From Aeromicrobium sp. A1-2 (GTDB lineage Bacteria; Actinomycetota; Actinomycetes; Propionibacteriales; Nocardioidaceae), in contig NZ_CP027482.1 of the NCBI RefSeq assembly GCF_003443875.1, forward strand, positions 310,001 through 374,000: a stretch of DNA of 64,000 bases, given 5' to 3'. The notes beneath the pieces are model-generated. The model saw only the letters and a list, made by a program, of their open reading frames with translations. It was not told the DNA's origin and searched no databases. Below are positions 26,288-36,485 of this stretch, in pieces (positions within the stretch are counted from its first letter, which is position 1; each line of letters opens with the position of its first letter). The position numbers were made by a program, and so were the translations under genes.

Positions 26288-27583
26288 CTACTTCCAGCGC
26301 TCCTGCGCCGACACGAAGTCGAGGCGGCGGTCGCCGGTGTAGATCTGCTTGGGTCGCGCGATCTTCTGCTCCTTGTCGTCCACCAGCTCGACCCACTGGG
26401 CGAGCCAGCCGGCCGTGCGGGGGATCGCAAACAGGACCGTGAACATCTCGGGCGGGAACTGCAGCGCCTCGTAGATCAGTCCGGAGTAGAAGTCGACGTT
26501 GGGATAGAGCTTGCGACTGATGAAGTAGTCGTCCTCCAACGCGATGCGCTCAAGTTCCTGGGCGATCTCCAGCAGCGGGTTGACGCCGGTGACCGCGAAG
26601 ACGTCGTCCACGGCCTTCTTGATGATCGTGGCGCGCGGGTCGAAGTTCTTGTAGACCCGGTGCCCGAAGCCCATGAGCTTCTCTTCGCCCTTCTTGACGC
26701 CCTCGATGAACGCAGGGATCTTGTCGGGCGTGCCGATGCGCTTGAGCATCTTGAGGACGGCTTCGTTGGCGCCGCCGTGCAGCGGTCCGTACAGCGCCGC
26801 GACACCCGAGCTGACGGCCGAGTAGGGGTCAACCTGGCTGGACCCGACGGATCGGACCGCGTTGGTCGAGCAGTTCTGCTCGTGATCGGCGTGCAGGATG
26901 AACAGCACCTCGAGCGCCTTGGCCAGCCGCGGGTCGGGGTTGTACTTCTGCTCGCTCATCTTGAACAGCATCGAGAGGAAGTTCTCGGTGTAGGTCAGAT
27001 CGTTGTCGGGGTAGACGTAGGGCTTGCCCTGCGCGTGACGGAACGACCATGCGCCGAGGGTCGGCATCTTGGCGATCAACCGCACGATCTGGTCGTGCCT
27101 GATGTCGGGGTCGTGGATGTTGCGCGCCTCGGGGTAGAACGTCGACAGCGCGCCGACGCTCGACAACAACATCCCCATGGGGTGCGCGTCATAACGGAAG
27201 CCCTGCAGCTGCGACTTGAGGTTCTCGTGCACGAACGTGTGGAAGGTGATCTCGTGCACCCACTGCTCGTGCTGCTTCTCAGTCGGCAGCTCGCCGTGGA
27301 TCAGCAAGTAGGCGACCTCGAGGAACGTCGACTTCTCCGCGAGTTGCTCGATGGGATAGCCGCGGTACTCGAGGATCCCCTTGTCGCCGTCGATGTATGT
27401 GACGGAACTTCGGGTCGAAGCGGTGTTGGTGAAACCGGGGTCGTACAGCGCCAGGCCGGGATCGTCCGCGGACTTTCCGATCTGGTTGAAGTCACTCGCA
27501 CGGACTGTGCCGTCGGTGATCGGGAGCTCATACTCCTCGCCCGTCCGGTTGTCGCGGACGGTCAATGTGTGGTTCTCGGTCAC
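26288..27583 (-). CDS. gltA: Citrate synthase
   Basis: This enzyme condenses oxaloacetate and acetyl-CoA at the entry of the TCA cycle. The GTG start six bases after AGGAG gives VTENHTLTVRDNRTGEEYEL and a normal 431 residues; a 41-residue in-frame upstream extension has no family support. Signatures are HADHEQNCSTNAVRSVGSSQ, GPLHGGANEAVLKML and the catalytic GFGHRVYKNFDPRA. Size and sequence fit the Gram-negative-like hexameric type I class. Confidence 0.96.
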   Translation of the reverse strand: MTENHTLTVRDNRTGEEYELPITDGTVRASDFNQIGKSADDPGLALYDPGFTNTASTRSSVTYIDGDKGILEYRGYPIEQLAEKSTFLEVAYLLIHGELPTEKQHEQWVHEITFHTFVHENLKSQLQGFRYDAHPMGMLLSSVGALSTFYPEARNIHDPDIRHDQIVRLIAKMPTLGAWSFRHAQGKPYVYPDNDLTYTENFLSMLFKMSEQKYNPDPRLAKALEVLFILHADHEQNCSTNAVRSVGSSQVDPYSAVSSGVAALYGPLHGGANEAVLKMLKRIGTPDKIPAFIEGVKKGEEKLMGFGHRVYKNFDPRATIIKKAVDDVFAVTGVNPLLEIAQELERIALEDDYFISRKLYPNVDFYSGLIYEALQFPPEMFTVLFAIPRTAGWLAQWVELVDDKEQKIARPKQIYTGDRRLDFVSAQERWK

Positions 27584-27697
27584 GATGGGTCTCCTGTGAC
27601 GGCGGACAATGCCCTGCTGCGGGGTGGTGCAGACATCAACCAACTTAGTGCCGCTGGGCAATTCGCACGATGCGGGGTCCGACTGACGGGACTCGTT

Positions 27698-27727
27698 TTG
27701 ACCCAAGTGGCCGCTGGCGGTTAACCT
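27698..27727 (+). promoter_or_regulatory. rplM-rpsI promoter
   Basis: TTGACC (27698-27703) and TAACCT (27722-27727) lie 18 bp apart, close to the vegetative consensus. A start near 27734 gives a leader of about 90 nt to the rplM GTG. The rest of the 242-base gltA-rplM gap shows no other clear feature. Confidence 0.6.
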
Positions 27728-27825
27728 TGTGTGTCGTGTCTCCGTTTGGCCACTGCCGCGGGATCGACCACTTGCAGCATCCGCTCAATCATCAGCCACA
27801 CCCCCCAGAACGAGAAGGTCACGCC

Positions 27826-28269
27826 GTGCGCACGTTCAGCCCCAAGCCGTCTGACATCACCCGTCAGTGGCACGTCATCGACGCCGAGGACATTGTCCTG
27901 GGCCGTCTCGCCGTCCAGGCTGCGACGCTGCTCCGCGGCAAGCACAAGCCGACCTATGCACCTCACGTGGACGGTGGCGACTTCGTCATCATCGTCAACG
28001 CCGAGAAGGTGGCCCTGTCGGGCAACAAGCGCACCGACAAGCTCGCCTACCGCCACAGTGGTTACCCGGGTGGACTCAAGTCCATCGCTTACGGTGACCT
28101 GCTCAACAAGGATGCGCGCAAGGCGATCGAGAAGTCGGTCCGAGGCATGCTCCCCAAGAACCGTCTGGGTGATCAGCTGATCACGAAGCTCAAGGTCTAC
28201 TCCGGCCCTGAGCACCCGCACACCGCCCAGAAGCCCCAGCCGTTCGAGATCACGCAGATCTCCCAGTAA
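27826..28269 (+). CDS. rplM: 50S ribosomal protein L13
   Basis: The GTG start, preceded by GAGAAGG, gives [20 protein letters not shown] and 147 residues. The L13 signature [20 protein letters not shown] is near the C-terminus. L13 is an early 50S assembly protein. An in-frame extension upstream would cross the promoter region and was rejected. rpsI follows after 20 bases. Confidence 0.97.
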   Translation: MRTFSPKPSDITRQWHVIDAEDIVLGRLAVQAATLLRGKHKPTYAPHVDGGDFVIIVNAEKVALSGNKRTDKLAYRHSGYPGGLKSIAYGDLLNKDARKAIEKSVRGMLPKNRLGDQLITKLKVYSGPEHPHTAQKPQPFEITQISQ

Positions 28270-28289
28270 AGAAGAGAAGCAGGCGCATC

Positions 28290-28790
28290 GTGGCTGAGAC
28301 CACCACCCAGACCGAGACCGAGTTCGAGACCAACGCCGAAGGTGTGGCATACACCTCCGAGACCGTTGGGTCGTCCGAGACCGCAGGCAAGCCCGCGACG
28401 ATTGCTCCGGGCGCAGCCACAGGCCGCCGCAAGGAGGCCATCGCTCGTGTCCGCATCGTGCCGGGCACCGGTGTGTGGACCGTCAACGGCAAGCCGCTCG
28501 AGGAGTACCTCCCCAACAAGCTGCACCAGCAGATTGCCAAGGAAGCCTTCGCCGAGACCGGTCTGCAGGACCGCTTCGACGTCGTTGCCCGAGTCACCGG
28601 CGGCGGCATGACCGGCCAGGCCGGCGCGCTTCGCCTCGGTGTGGCTCGCTCGCTGAACCAGATCGACGAAGAGGCCAACCGTCCCGGACTCAAGAAGGCC
28701 GGACTCCTGACGCGCGACTCGCGCATCAAGGAGCGCAAGAAGGCTGGACTCAAGAAGGCTCGTAAGGCTCCGCAGTACAGCAAGCGCTGA
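28290..28790 (+). CDS. rpsI: 30S ribosomal protein S9
   Basis: This 166-residue protein has an acidic Thr/Glu-rich N-terminal extension of about 45 residues before the S9 core ([18 protein letters not shown]). The C-terminal tail [11 protein letters not shown] reaches the P-site tRNA anticodon. The extension is typical of actinobacteria and probably disordered. Start is GTG with AAGAAG upstream. glmM starts eight bases downstream. Confidence 0.97.
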   Translation: MAETTTQTETEFETNAEGVAYTSETVGSSETAGKPATIAPGAATGRRKEAIARVRIVPGTGVWTVNGKPLEEYLPNKLHQQIAKEAFAETGLQDRFDVVARVTGGGMTGQAGALRLGVARSLNQIDEEANRPGLKKAGLLTRDSRIKERKKAGLKKARKAPQYSKR

Positions 28791-28798
28791 TTCCTGCT

Positions 28799-30145
28799 GT
28801 GGGCCGGATCTTTGGCACCGATGGCGTTCGCGGACTCGCGAATCGCGATCTGACTGCCGAGCTCGCCGTCGACCTCGCGGTCGCCGCGGCCCACGTGCTG
28901 GGAGAGGTCGGTGCATTCGCCGACCAGCGCCCGACAGCAGTCGTTGCCCGCGATCCCCGCGCCTCAGGAGAATTCCTGGAGGCCGCGGTGGTCGCGGGTC
29001 TTGCGTCTGCGGGGGTGGATGTCCACCGGCTCGGCGTCGTGCCGACGCCGGGCGCGGCCTATCTGACGTCCTACCTCAAGGCCGACATGGGCGTCATGAT
29101 CTCGGCCAGCCACAACCCCATGCCCGACAACGGAATCAAGTTCCTCGCCCGCGGTGGTCTCAAGCTCGACGACAACCTCGAGGTGCTGATCGAGAACCGG
29201 CTGGAGGAGCCGTGGGCCAGACCCACCGGCGCTGACGTCGGTCGCATCGGCGACAGCCACGCGGGTGTCGGTGCGTACGTCAAGCACCTGATTGAGGCTG
29301 CGCCCGGCCCGCTCGACGGGCTGCGCATCGTGCTGGACTGTGCCAACGGTGCGGCCTACGAGGTCGGACCTCAGGTGTTCGAGCAGCTCGGCGCCGAGGT
29401 CCATGCGATCCACGCCGAGCCCGACGGTCTCAACATCAACCAGGACTGCGGCTCGACCCACATGGGCGATCTGCAGAAGGCTGTCATCGCCCACAGTGCG
29501 GATGCAGGCTTCGCGTTCGACGGCGACGCGGATCGCTGCCTCGCGGTCGACCACACCGGCGCGGTCGTCGACGGCGACCAGATCCTGGCGATCCTTGGCA
29601 TCGCGGCGCGCGATGCAGGACGACTGGCCCAGGACACTGTGGTCGCGACCGTCATGAGCAATCTCGGCTTCGTCCAGGCGCTGCAGGCCGCCGGCATCAC
29701 CGTGATCCAGACCGCGGTCGGTGACCGCTACGTCCTGGAGACGATGCGGTCGGGCTCGTTCAACGTCGGTGGTGAGCAGTCGGGTCATGTCATCATGGGC
29801 GACTACGCCACAACGGGCGACGGAGTGCTGACCGCGGTGCACCTGGCATCTCGCATCCGTGAGACCGGACGAACCCTCGAAGATCTCGCGGCCGTCATGA
29901 CCCGTCTGCCGCAGGTGCTGGTCAACGTCCCCAACGTCGACAAGGCACGGGCCGACAGCGATCCTGTGCTGCAGGGCGAGATCGCGATCGCGAACGCCCG
30001 ACTCGGCAACTGTGGCCGGGTACTTCTGCGTCAGTCCGGCACCGAGCCGTTGGTGCGTGTCATGGTCGAGGCAGCGACGCACGACGAGGCCGAGCAGGTC
30101 GCCGAGCACCTGGCCGGGGTCGTGCGGACGACCCTCGCCCTCTGA
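28799..30145 (+). CDS. glmM: Phosphoglucosamine mutase
   Basis: This enzyme converts glucosamine-6-phosphate to glucosamine-1-phosphate for UDP-GlcNAc and peptidoglycan. The 448-residue protein starts at GTG ([20 protein letters not shown]). The phosphoserine is Ser104 in [12 protein letters not shown], the metal loop is DGDADR, and the sugar-binding GGEQSGHV and [12 protein letters not shown] motifs are present. It sits in the rplM-rpsI unit; its pathway neighbour glmS lies 2.7 kb downstream. Confidence 0.97.
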   Translation: MGRIFGTDGVRGLANRDLTAELAVDLAVAAAHVLGEVGAFADQRPTAVVARDPRASGEFLEAAVVAGLASAGVDVHRLGVVPTPGAAYLTSYLKADMGVMISASHNPMPDNGIKFLARGGLKLDDNLEVLIENRLEEPWARPTGADVGRIGDSHAGVGAYVKHLIEAAPGPLDGLRIVLDCANGAAYEVGPQVFEQLGAEVHAIHAEPDGLNINQDCGSTHMGDLQKAVIAHSADAGFAFDGDADRCLAVDHTGAVVDGDQILAILGIAARDAGRLAQDTVVATVMSNLGFVQALQAAGITVIQTAVGDRYVLETMRSGSFNVGGEQSGHVIMGDYATTGDGVLTAVHLASRIRETGRTLEDLAAVMTRLPQVLVNVPNVDKARADSDPVLQGEIAIANARLGNCGRVLLRQSGTEPLVRVMVEAATHDEAEQVAEHLAGVVRTTLAL

Positions 30146-30220
30146 CGCAGCTTCTCGCGGGCCCGCGGCCCAGCCCCATTGGACCTGTCCGACGGACGAT
30201 GCTGCTGATTGGATGGTCGC

Positions 30221-30865
30221 ATGGACCGACTGACACGCGAGGGAGTCTGGACCGTCGTCCACCAGGAGCGACGAGCGCTGGTCGCCGACCTCGAAGATCT
30301 GCCGCCGGATCGGTGGGACACAGCGTCGCTGTGTGTGGACTGGACCATCCACGACGTCGTGGCGCACCTCGTCGACACTGCGAAGACGACTCGTCTCGGC
30401 TTCGTGACCGGGATGGTGCGCGCGGGCTTTGACTTCGATCGGCAGAACGCGGTCGGGGTGAGGCGGGAGCGAAGCCGCGAAGCGGTGCGCACGCTCGAAG
30501 GGCTTCGGTCGGCGATACCAAGGACAACGGGCCCGCCTGCTCCTCTGGCCACACGGCTGGTCGAGGCGTTCCTCCATGGTGAGGACATCCGCCAACCGCT
30601 CGGGATCAGCCGGACCTATCCGCCGGCGCCTGTGGTCACCGCACTGCGTCATCAGCTCAGGACGTCGGTCTCGATGGGCGGGGGACGGGAGCACGCCGCG
30701 GGCCTGCGGTTGACGGCCACTGACTTCGACTTCGACCACGGGACAGGGGAAGAAGTCGGTGGGCGGGCAATCGATCTGCTGTTGGCGATCTCAGGACGGC
30801 CTGTGCCGCCGGGGAGTCTTGCGGGAGATGGCGTGGACCGGCTACGCCAGCGGTCCGGCTCATGA
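30221..30865 (+). CDS. Maleylpyruvate isomerase/MDMPI-like DinB-fold protein
   Basis: This 214-residue protein begins MDRLTREGVWTVVHQERRAL and has the helical DinB-type fold of mycothiol-dependent maleylpyruvate isomerases. Metal-ligand-like histidines are in WTIHDVVAHLVD and VEAFLHGEDIR. In family knowledge such proteins use or bind mycothiol, the actinobacterial low-molecular thiol; this member's substrate is unknown. An in-frame TTG 12 bases upstream is less likely. Its stop overlaps the next gene (ATGA), implying joint expression. Confidence 0.8.
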   Translation: MDRLTREGVWTVVHQERRALVADLEDLPPDRWDTASLCVDWTIHDVVAHLVDTAKTTRLGFVTGMVRAGFDFDRQNAVGVRRERSREAVRTLEGLRSAIPRTTGPPAPLATRLVEAFLHGEDIRQPLGISRTYPPAPVVTALRHQLRTSVSMGGGREHAAGLRLTATDFDFDHGTGEEVGGRAIDLLLAISGRPVPPGSLAGDGVDRLRQRSGS

Positions 30866-31851
30866 GCGCGACGTCTGTCATCGAGCCTGTCGATCCTCGG
30901 GACGAAGCCGTCTTCCTGGCCTGTCACGCCGTGTACGCGGCTGCGCATGGCGAGGAGTGGGACCGCCCGTACACGGCACGTGAGCTGCGGGCCGAGCTGG
31001 TCGAGGCTGGGCCCTACGTCGACAAACTGGTCGTGGCGGCACGCGACGAGGCCGGGACCGTCGTGGCGATGGGCTGGCTCGAGATGCCCCAGCGGGACAA
31101 CCGTTCGCTCGGCTACGTCGACGTCGCGGTGCATCCCGATCATCGGCGGCGAGGACACGGCTCGAGGGTGCTCTCGGCCCTGCAGGGGCTCGCGGAGTCG
31201 GCCGGTCGTGACACGTTGTTCGCCGAGGCCCGTTGGGATGTCGCCCAGGAGGGGGCCGGCCACACTGCTTTCGCGGAGGCGCACGGATTCCACCGTGACA
31301 TGGTCGACGCCCAACGGGTCCTGACACTTCCCGCGGACCTGCCGGAGGCGCCGGTCCAGGACGGCTATGCGCTCCAGGCGTGGCGCGAGGAATGCCCTGA
31401 GCGATGGTTGGAGCAGCACGCGCGCCTGTTGTCGCTGATCGTCCAGGAGGCGCCCTCGGGTGACTACCCGCTCGAGAACGAGTACTTCGACGCAGCGCGG
31501 ATCCGCTCCGACGAGCGCCTGCTGATGGCCCAGGGCAGGGTCATGCAGACTGTGGCGGCCGAGTCGCCCGACGGAGAGCTCGTGGGTCACACCCAGCTCG
31601 TGTTCTCGCAGACCGATGCGGAGAACGCCTACCAGTGGGACACGCTGGTCCTGCCCGAGCATCGCGGTCACGGTCTGGGACTGTCGCTCAAGGTCGCGGC
31701 GATGCGCGCGGCCAGCGACCTGCTGATGGAGCGCCGGTTCGTCCACACGTACAACGCGGCGAGAAATGGTCCGATGATCGCGGTCAACGACGCGATGGGC
31801 TACCGGCTGGTGGCGTACGTCGGGGAGTACATCCGGGAGGCTGGCACCTGA
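30862..31851 (+). CDS. GNAT acetyltransferase with two tandem domains
   Basis: This 329-residue protein has two GNAT folds. The first (about 1-155) has the acetyl-CoA loop VAVHPDHRRRGHGSRVL, and the second (about 165-329) has LVLPEHRGHGLGLSLKVAAM. Tandem GNAT proteins include mycothiol synthase (MshD), but the characteristic MshD motifs were not recognised here, so I leave function open. It is coupled by ATGA to the MDMPI-like gene and is convergent with coaA. Confidence 0.85.
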   Translation: MSATSVIEPVDPRDEAVFLACHAVYAAAHGEEWDRPYTARELRAELVEAGPYVDKLVVAARDEAGTVVAMGWLEMPQRDNRSLGYVDVAVHPDHRRRGHGSRVLSALQGLAESAGRDTLFAEARWDVAQEGAGHTAFAEAHGFHRDMVDAQRVLTLPADLPEAPVQDGYALQAWREECPERWLEQHARLLSLIVQEAPSGDYPLENEYFDAARIRSDERLLMAQGRVMQTVAAESPDGELVGHTQLVFSQTDAENAYQWDTLVLPEHRGHGLGLSLKVAAMRAASDLLMERRFVHTYNAARNGPMIAVNDAMGYRLVAYVGEYIREAGT

Positions 31852-31857
31852 CTCCGC

Positions 31858-32799
31858 TCAGAGCTTGCGGAGGCGGACCCAGTCGACCGAGTGATCGGCA
31901 CCCTTGCGGAGGACCAACGACGCGCGGCCGCGCGTCGTGGCGATGTTCTCCCTGAGGTTGGGCCAGTTGATGGTGTCCCACAGGTGGCCGGCGCGGGCAA
32001 CTGCCTCGTCGTCGGTGAGGGCGCTGTAGCGGTGGAAGTATGACTCCGGATCGGCGAACGCGGTCTTGCGCAGGCTCAGGAACCGGTCGATGTACCAGCG
32101 ACGGAGGTCCTTGCCGGAAGCGTCGACGTAGATCGAGAAGTCGAAGAAGTCGCTGACCGCGAGCCCGGGGCTGCCATCGCCGCGTGGCCTGGCCGGCGCG
32201 AGGACGTTGAGGCCCTCGACGATCACGATGTCGGGCTTCTTGAGCGTCACGACCTCGTCGGTGCGGTCGTAGGTCAGGTGGGAGTAGATCGGCGCGGTCA
32301 CGACCTCGACCCCGGACTTGACCTCCATCACGAAGCGCAGCAGCGCCTTGCGATCGTACGACTCGGGGAATCCCTTGCGATCGAGCAGGCCGCGACGCTC
32401 GAGCTCGTCATTGGGGAACAGGAAGCCGTCGGTCGTCACGAGCTCGACGACCGGGTGCTGGGGGGAGTGGGACAACAGCTCCTTGAGCAGGCGGGCCGTG
32501 GTCGACTTGCCGACCGCCACTGATCCGGCAATGCCGATGACGAACGGGGTGCGCCGAGTCTGCGGCTCGTGAAGAAACGCCTCGGTGGCCTGGTAGAGCG
32601 CGCCGGCGAGACGGACCCGCATGCTGATGAGCTGGGTCATCGGCAGGTAGACCTGCCGGACCTCTTCGAGGTCGAGCTCGTCGCCCAGCCCTCGTACCCG
32701 CTCGATCTCGGCCGGCTGGAGCGGCTGCGGAGCGTCTCCTGCCAGCTCGGCCCACGCAGCGCGCTCGAGCTCGACATACGGTGACTGGTCGCGTGCCAT
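31858..32799 (-). CDS. coaA: Type I pantothenate kinase
   Basis: This enzyme phosphorylates pantothenate, the first step of coenzyme A synthesis. The 313-residue protein has the P-loop GSVAVGKST (92-100), the TTDGFLFPN segment and the GFPESYD motif, all typical of prokaryotic CoaA. It is divergent from glmS with 97 bases between them. GACAAT lies six bases before the ATG, suggesting a leaderless mRNA. Confidence 0.96.
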   Translation of the reverse strand: MARDQSPYVELERAAWAELAGDAPQPLQPAEIERVRGLGDELDLEEVRQVYLPMTQLISMRVRLAGALYQATEAFLHEPQTRRTPFVIGIAGSVAVGKSTTARLLKELLSHSPQHPVVELVTTDGFLFPNDELERRGLLDRKGFPESYDRKALLRFVMEVKSGVEVVTAPIYSHLTYDRTDEVVTLKKPDIVIVEGLNVLAPARPRGDGSPGLAVSDFFDFSIYVDASGKDLRRWYIDRFLSLRKTAFADPESYFHRYSALTDDEAVARAGHLWDTINWPNLRENIATTRGRASLVLRKGADHSVDWVRLRKL

Positions 32800-32896
32800 C
32801 CCACTATTGTCCCGGTTGCCTCGTCGGGGTCGTGCACTCGGTCCCCCGAAGCTCTCGGTGCAAGGCCCACCGATCAGTCGCTAGTACCCTGAACCC

Positions 32897-34741
32897 ATGT
32901 GCGGAATTGTCGGATACGTCGGTCAGCGTTCAGCTCTCGATGTCGTGATGGGTGGACTGCGGCGGCTGGAGTACCGGGGGTACGACTCAGGCGGCGTCGC
33001 GCTCGTGCACGAAGGGACGATCGTCTCGGCCAAGAAGGCCGGCAAGCTGATCAACCTCGACGCCGAGCTGGCGGCCCGACCATTGCCCGTCGCCCACACC
33101 GGGATCGGGCACACCCGCTGGGCCACGCACGGTGCCCCCAACGACACCAATGCGCACCCGCACCTCGACGAGACCGGGCGCATCGCCGTGGTCCACAACG
33201 GCATCATCGAGAACTTTGCCGCGCTGCGTGCCGAGCTCGAGGCGAACGGCCACGAGCTGCTCTCCGAGACCGACACCGAGGTCGTTGCGCACCTCCTGCA
33301 CGACGAGCTGGAGGACGTCGACGACCTCTCCGACGCAGTCCGCGCGGTGTGCCGCCGCCTTCGCGGGGCCTTCACGCTGGTGATCTGTGATGCGCGTCAG
33401 CCCGATGTGGTCGTCGGCGCGCGCCGCAACTCGCCCCTGGTCGTCGGTCGCGGTGAGGGAGAGAACTTCCTCGGCTCCGACGTCTCGGCGTTCATCGAGT
33501 TCACGCGCAACGCGATCGAGCTGGGTCAGGACCAGGTCGTCACGATCACGCCGGACGACATCGTGGTCACCGACTTCGACGGCAACCCGGCTGAGACCAA
33601 CGAGTATCACGTCGACTGGGACGTCTCGGCGGCCGAGAAGGGCGGCTACGAGTGGTTCATGCTCAAGGAGATCGCCGAGCAGCCGCGGGCCGTCGGCGAC
33701 ACCCTGCTGGGCCGCCACTCCGCTGACGGCCTCCTGCAGCTCGACGAGATGCGGCTGTCCGATGACGAGCTCCGTGAGGTCGACCGCATCATCATCGTCG
33801 CGTGCGGCACGGCGGCGTACGCGGGCCTGGTCGCCAAGTATGCGATCGAGCACTGGACCCGCATCCCGTGCGAGGTCGAGCTGGCCTCGGAGTTCCGCTA
33901 TCGCGACCCGATCATCGACCGCTCGACGCTCGTCGTGTCGATCAGCCAGTCCGGCGAGACGATGGACACCCTGATGGCGGTCCGGTACGCGCGTCAGCAG
34001 AAGGCGCGGGTGCTGTCGATCTGCAACACCAACGGCTCGACGATCCCGCGGGAGTCCGACGCCGTGATCTACACGCATGCCGGGCCCGAGATCGCGGTGG
34101 CCTCGACCAAGGGTTTCCTCGCACAGATCGTCGCCTGCTACCTCCTGGCGCTGTATCTCGCGCAGGTCAAGGGCACCAAGTACGGCGACGAGATCGCCGG
34201 CATCATCGCCGAGATCGAGCAGATTCCTGCGGCGATCCAGCGGCTGCTCGACGAGGGCGAGCAGGTCCGCAAGCTGGCCGCCGAGCTCTCGGGCTCTCGA
34301 TCGATCCTGTTCCTCGGTCGTCACGCAGGTTTCCCAGTTGCCCTCGAGGGTGCGCTCAAGCTCAAGGAGCTGGCCTACATCCACGCCGAAGGCTTCGCCG
34401 CGGGCGAGCTCAAGCACGGGCCGATCGCCGTGATCGAGGAAGGGCTGCCGGTCTTCGTGGTGGTGCCGCCCAAGGGTCGCGACCAGCTGCAGGAGAAGAC
34501 CGTCAGCTCGATCCAGGAGATCCGCGCCCGCGGCGCCCTCACGATCGTGCTGGCCGAGGACGGCGATGACGACGTCGTGCCGTACGCGGATCACCTGATC
34601 CGGCTGCCCAAGGTGCCGACCCTGCTGCAACCACTGGTTGCGGTGGTCCCGCTGCAGATCTTCGCCTGCGAGTTCGCCAACCAGCTCGGGCACGACGTCG
34701 ACCAGCCGCGCAACCTGGCCAAGTCCGTCACGGTTGAGTGA
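32897..34741 (+). CDS. glmS: Glutamine-fructose-6-phosphate aminotransferase
   Basis: This enzyme makes glucosamine-6-phosphate from fructose-6-phosphate and glutamine. The N-terminal glutaminase begins MCGIVGYVGQRSALDVVMGG, with Cys after Met as nucleophile once Met is removed; two SIS isomerase domains follow (about 285-614, SISQSGETMDT and FLGRHAGFPVALEGALKLKE). TACCCT lies six bases before the ATG, leaving no room for a 5' leader, so there is no glmS ribozyme here. The stop overlaps acpS by one base. Confidence 0.97.
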   Translation: MCGIVGYVGQRSALDVVMGGLRRLEYRGYDSGGVALVHEGTIVSAKKAGKLINLDAELAARPLPVAHTGIGHTRWATHGAPNDTNAHPHLDETGRIAVVHNGIIENFAALRAELEANGHELLSETDTEVVAHLLHDELEDVDDLSDAVRAVCRRLRGAFTLVICDARQPDVVVGARRNSPLVVGRGEGENFLGSDVSAFIEFTRNAIELGQDQVVTITPDDIVVTDFDGNPAETNEYHVDWDVSAAEKGGYEWFMLKEIAEQPRAVGDTLLGRHSADGLLQLDEMRLSDDELREVDRIIIVACGTAAYAGLVAKYAIEHWTRIPCEVELASEFRYRDPIIDRSTLVVSISQSGETMDTLMAVRYARQQKARVLSICNTNGSTIPRESDAVIYTHAGPEIAVASTKGFLAQIVACYLLALYLAQVKGTKYGDEIAGIIAEIEQIPAAIQRLLDEGEQVRKLAAELSGSRSILFLGRHAGFPVALEGALKLKELAYIHAEGFAAGELKHGPIAVIEEGLPVFVVVPPKGRDQLQEKTVSSIQEIRARGALTIVLAEDGDDDVVPYADHLIRLPKVPTLLQPLVAVVPLQIFACEFANQLGHDVDQPRNLAKSVTVE

Positions 34742-35094
34742 TGGCCATCCTGGGCATCGGGGTCGACGTCGTGGACCTCGCCCGTTTCACCGCGACCCTC
34801 GAACGCACGCCAACAATGCGCAACAGGCTGTTCACGAGCAGTGAGATCGACCTGCCGATCGAGTCGTTGGCCGGACGGTTCGCTGCCAAGGAGGCGTTCG
34901 TCAAGGCCTTGCGAGCGCCGGCGGGGATGTCCTGGCAGGACATCGAGATCGTCAACGACCCCCAGGGGGCCCCGGAGTTCCGGCTTCATGGGGCTGCGCT
35001 CGACCGGGTGGCCGAGCTCGGCATCACGGCGACACATCTGTCGATCTCGCACGACACCAGCGTGGCCACGGCCTTCGTGGTGGCTGAATGCTGA
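34741..35094 (+). CDS. acpS: Holo-[acyl-carrier-protein] synthase
   Basis: This enzyme transfers phosphopantetheine from CoA to acyl carrier proteins. The product is 117 residues from ATG, with the Mg-binding GIGVDVVDLARF and GRFAAKEAFVKAL motifs. A GTG directly before the ATG is an alternative. It overlaps glmS by one base and nnr by seven, so it is part of a tight glmS-acpS-nnr-alr run. Confidence 0.95.
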   Translation: MAILGIGVDVVDLARFTATLERTPTMRNRLFTSSEIDLPIESLAGRFAAKEAFVKALRAPAGMSWQDIEIVNDPQGAPEFRLHGAALDRVAELGITATHLSISHDTSVATAFVVAEC

Positions 35095-36485
35095 CGGCGC
35101 ACCGCGTCAGCGACATCCGCGCCGCCGAGGACTCCCTTGCGGCGACGCTGCCCGAGGGTGAGCTGATGCGGCTGGCGGCTCGTGGGCTCGCCGACCACCT
35201 CGGGCGCATCCCACCCGGTGACCTGGTCCTGGTGCTGATCGGTCCGGGCAACAACGGCGGGGACGCCTTGTTCGCGGCCGAGCACCTGCTCGACCGTGGG
35301 GTCCGCGTCGACGTCTGTCTGCTCGACGCGACCACCGTGCACGCGCCCGGACTTGCAGCGGCCGCTGCGGCGGGTGCGCAGGTCGTCGACGCGCCGGGGA
35401 GCCAGCGCTGGTGCCTTGATGCGATGTTCGGCATCGGCGGCCGCAGCGGGCTGTCCGGCCGGGCCGCGGAGTGGGCCGCCTGGCTCGCCGAGCAGCGACC
35501 CTTCACGATCTCCGTCGACGTCCCGTCCGGCGTCGACGTTGATGGCGCGACGCTGCCAGCCTCGTACGTCACGGCGGACCTCACGGTGACCTTCGGCACC
35601 CGCAAGGCGGCGCTGCTGGTCGACCCGGCCGCGGCCGCCGCGGGCACCGTGTCCCTGGTCGACATCGGCCTCGCACCGCACCTTCGGACCCCGGCGCTCG
35701 AGGCGCTCGAGGCGACCGACGGGCATCTGCTCGACCAGGCCGTGCCGGGGGCTGACTCGCACAAGTACTCGCGCGGTGTCCTGGGCATTGCCGCCGGTTC
35801 TGCGCAGTACGCCGGGGCGGCCCACCTGTGCGTCGCCGGCGCCCAGGCCGGACCGGCTGGGATGATCCGGTTCGTGGGCCTGCCCGAGCTGGGCCGCCGG
35901 ATCGTCGATCGGGCACCCGAGGTCGTGACCGGCCGTGGCCGGGTGCAGGCCTGGGTCGTCGGACCCGGCAGCGGCGACGACGCCGCCGCCCAGCTCGCGA
36001 TGGCGCTGGAGGACGGCGTCCCGCTGGTGGTCGACGCGAGTGCGCTGCGGCACATCCCCGACCGGTTCGATGTGCCTGCCCTGCTGACCCCCCATGCCGG
36101 CGAGCTCGCCCAGATGCTCGCCACCACGCGCGCGGCGGTCGAGGCCGATCCACTGGCGCACGCCATGGCTGCCGCCGAGCGGTGGAACGCGACGGTGTTG
36201 CTGAAGGGCCGCCGGACGCTGATCGCACAGACCGGCGCACCGACCAGGGTCAACCTCAGCGGCTCGTCGTGGCTCGCCACTGCTGGTGCCGGTGATGTGC
36301 TCGCGGGGTTCGCCGGATCGTTGCTCGCGGCAGGCCTCGACCCGCTCGACGCCGGTTCCGTCGCGGCCTACCTGCACGGCACGGCCGCCGTCCACGCCAA
36401 CCCCGACGGCCCGATCGTGGCGACCGACGTGGCGTACGAGCTGCCCGCCACGGTCGCCGCGTTCGTGCGGGGTGATCTCGCGTGA
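35088..36485 (+). CDS. nnr: Bifunctional NAD(P)H-hydrate epimerase/ADP-dependent dehydratase
   Basis: This 465-residue enzyme repairs hydrated NAD(P)H. The N-terminal YjeF epimerase domain (to about 210) has IGPGNNGGDALFAAEHLL and the Asp-containing DAMFGIGGRSGLSG. The C-terminal ribokinase-like dehydratase domain (about 220-465) has HKYSRGVLGIAAGS and the catalytic AGAGDVLAGFAGSLLAAGL. It overlaps acpS by seven bases and alr by four (GTGA). Confidence 0.95.
   Translation: MLTAHRVSDIRAAEDSLAATLPEGELMRLAARGLADHLGRIPPGDLVLVLIGPGNNGGDALFAAEHLLDRGVRVDVCLLDATTVHAPGLAAAAAAGAQVVDAPGSQRWCLDAMFGIGGRSGLSGRAAEWAAWLAEQRPFTISVDVPSGVDVDGATLPASYVTADLTVTFGTRKAALLVDPAAAAAGTVSLVDIGLAPHLRTPALEALEATDGHLLDQAVPGADSHKYSRGVLGIAAGSAQYAGAAHLCVAGAQAGPAGMIRFVGLPELGRRIVDRAPEVVTGRGRVQAWVVGPGSGDDAAAQLAMALEDGVPLVVDASALRHIPDRFDVPALLTPHAGELAQMLATTRAAVEADPLAHAMAAAERWNATVLLKGRRTLIAQTGAPTRVNLSGSSWLATAGAGDVLAGFAGSLLAAGLDPLDAGSVAAYLHGTAAVHANPDGPIVATDVAYELPATVAAFVRGDLA

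Noticed and set aside
28964-30739. A 591-codon antisense frame over glmM and the MDMPI-like gene
   Set aside because: The sense strand has full family motifs; the antisense is a GC-skew shadow.
32800-32896. glmS ribozyme or riboswitch leader
   Set aside because: The gap to coaA is under 100 bases and the putative -10 lies six bases before the ATG, leaving no room for a structured leader.
32987-34693. A 568-codon antisense frame over glmS
   Set aside because: Same reason: glmS is complete on the plus strand and the antisense product has no domain.
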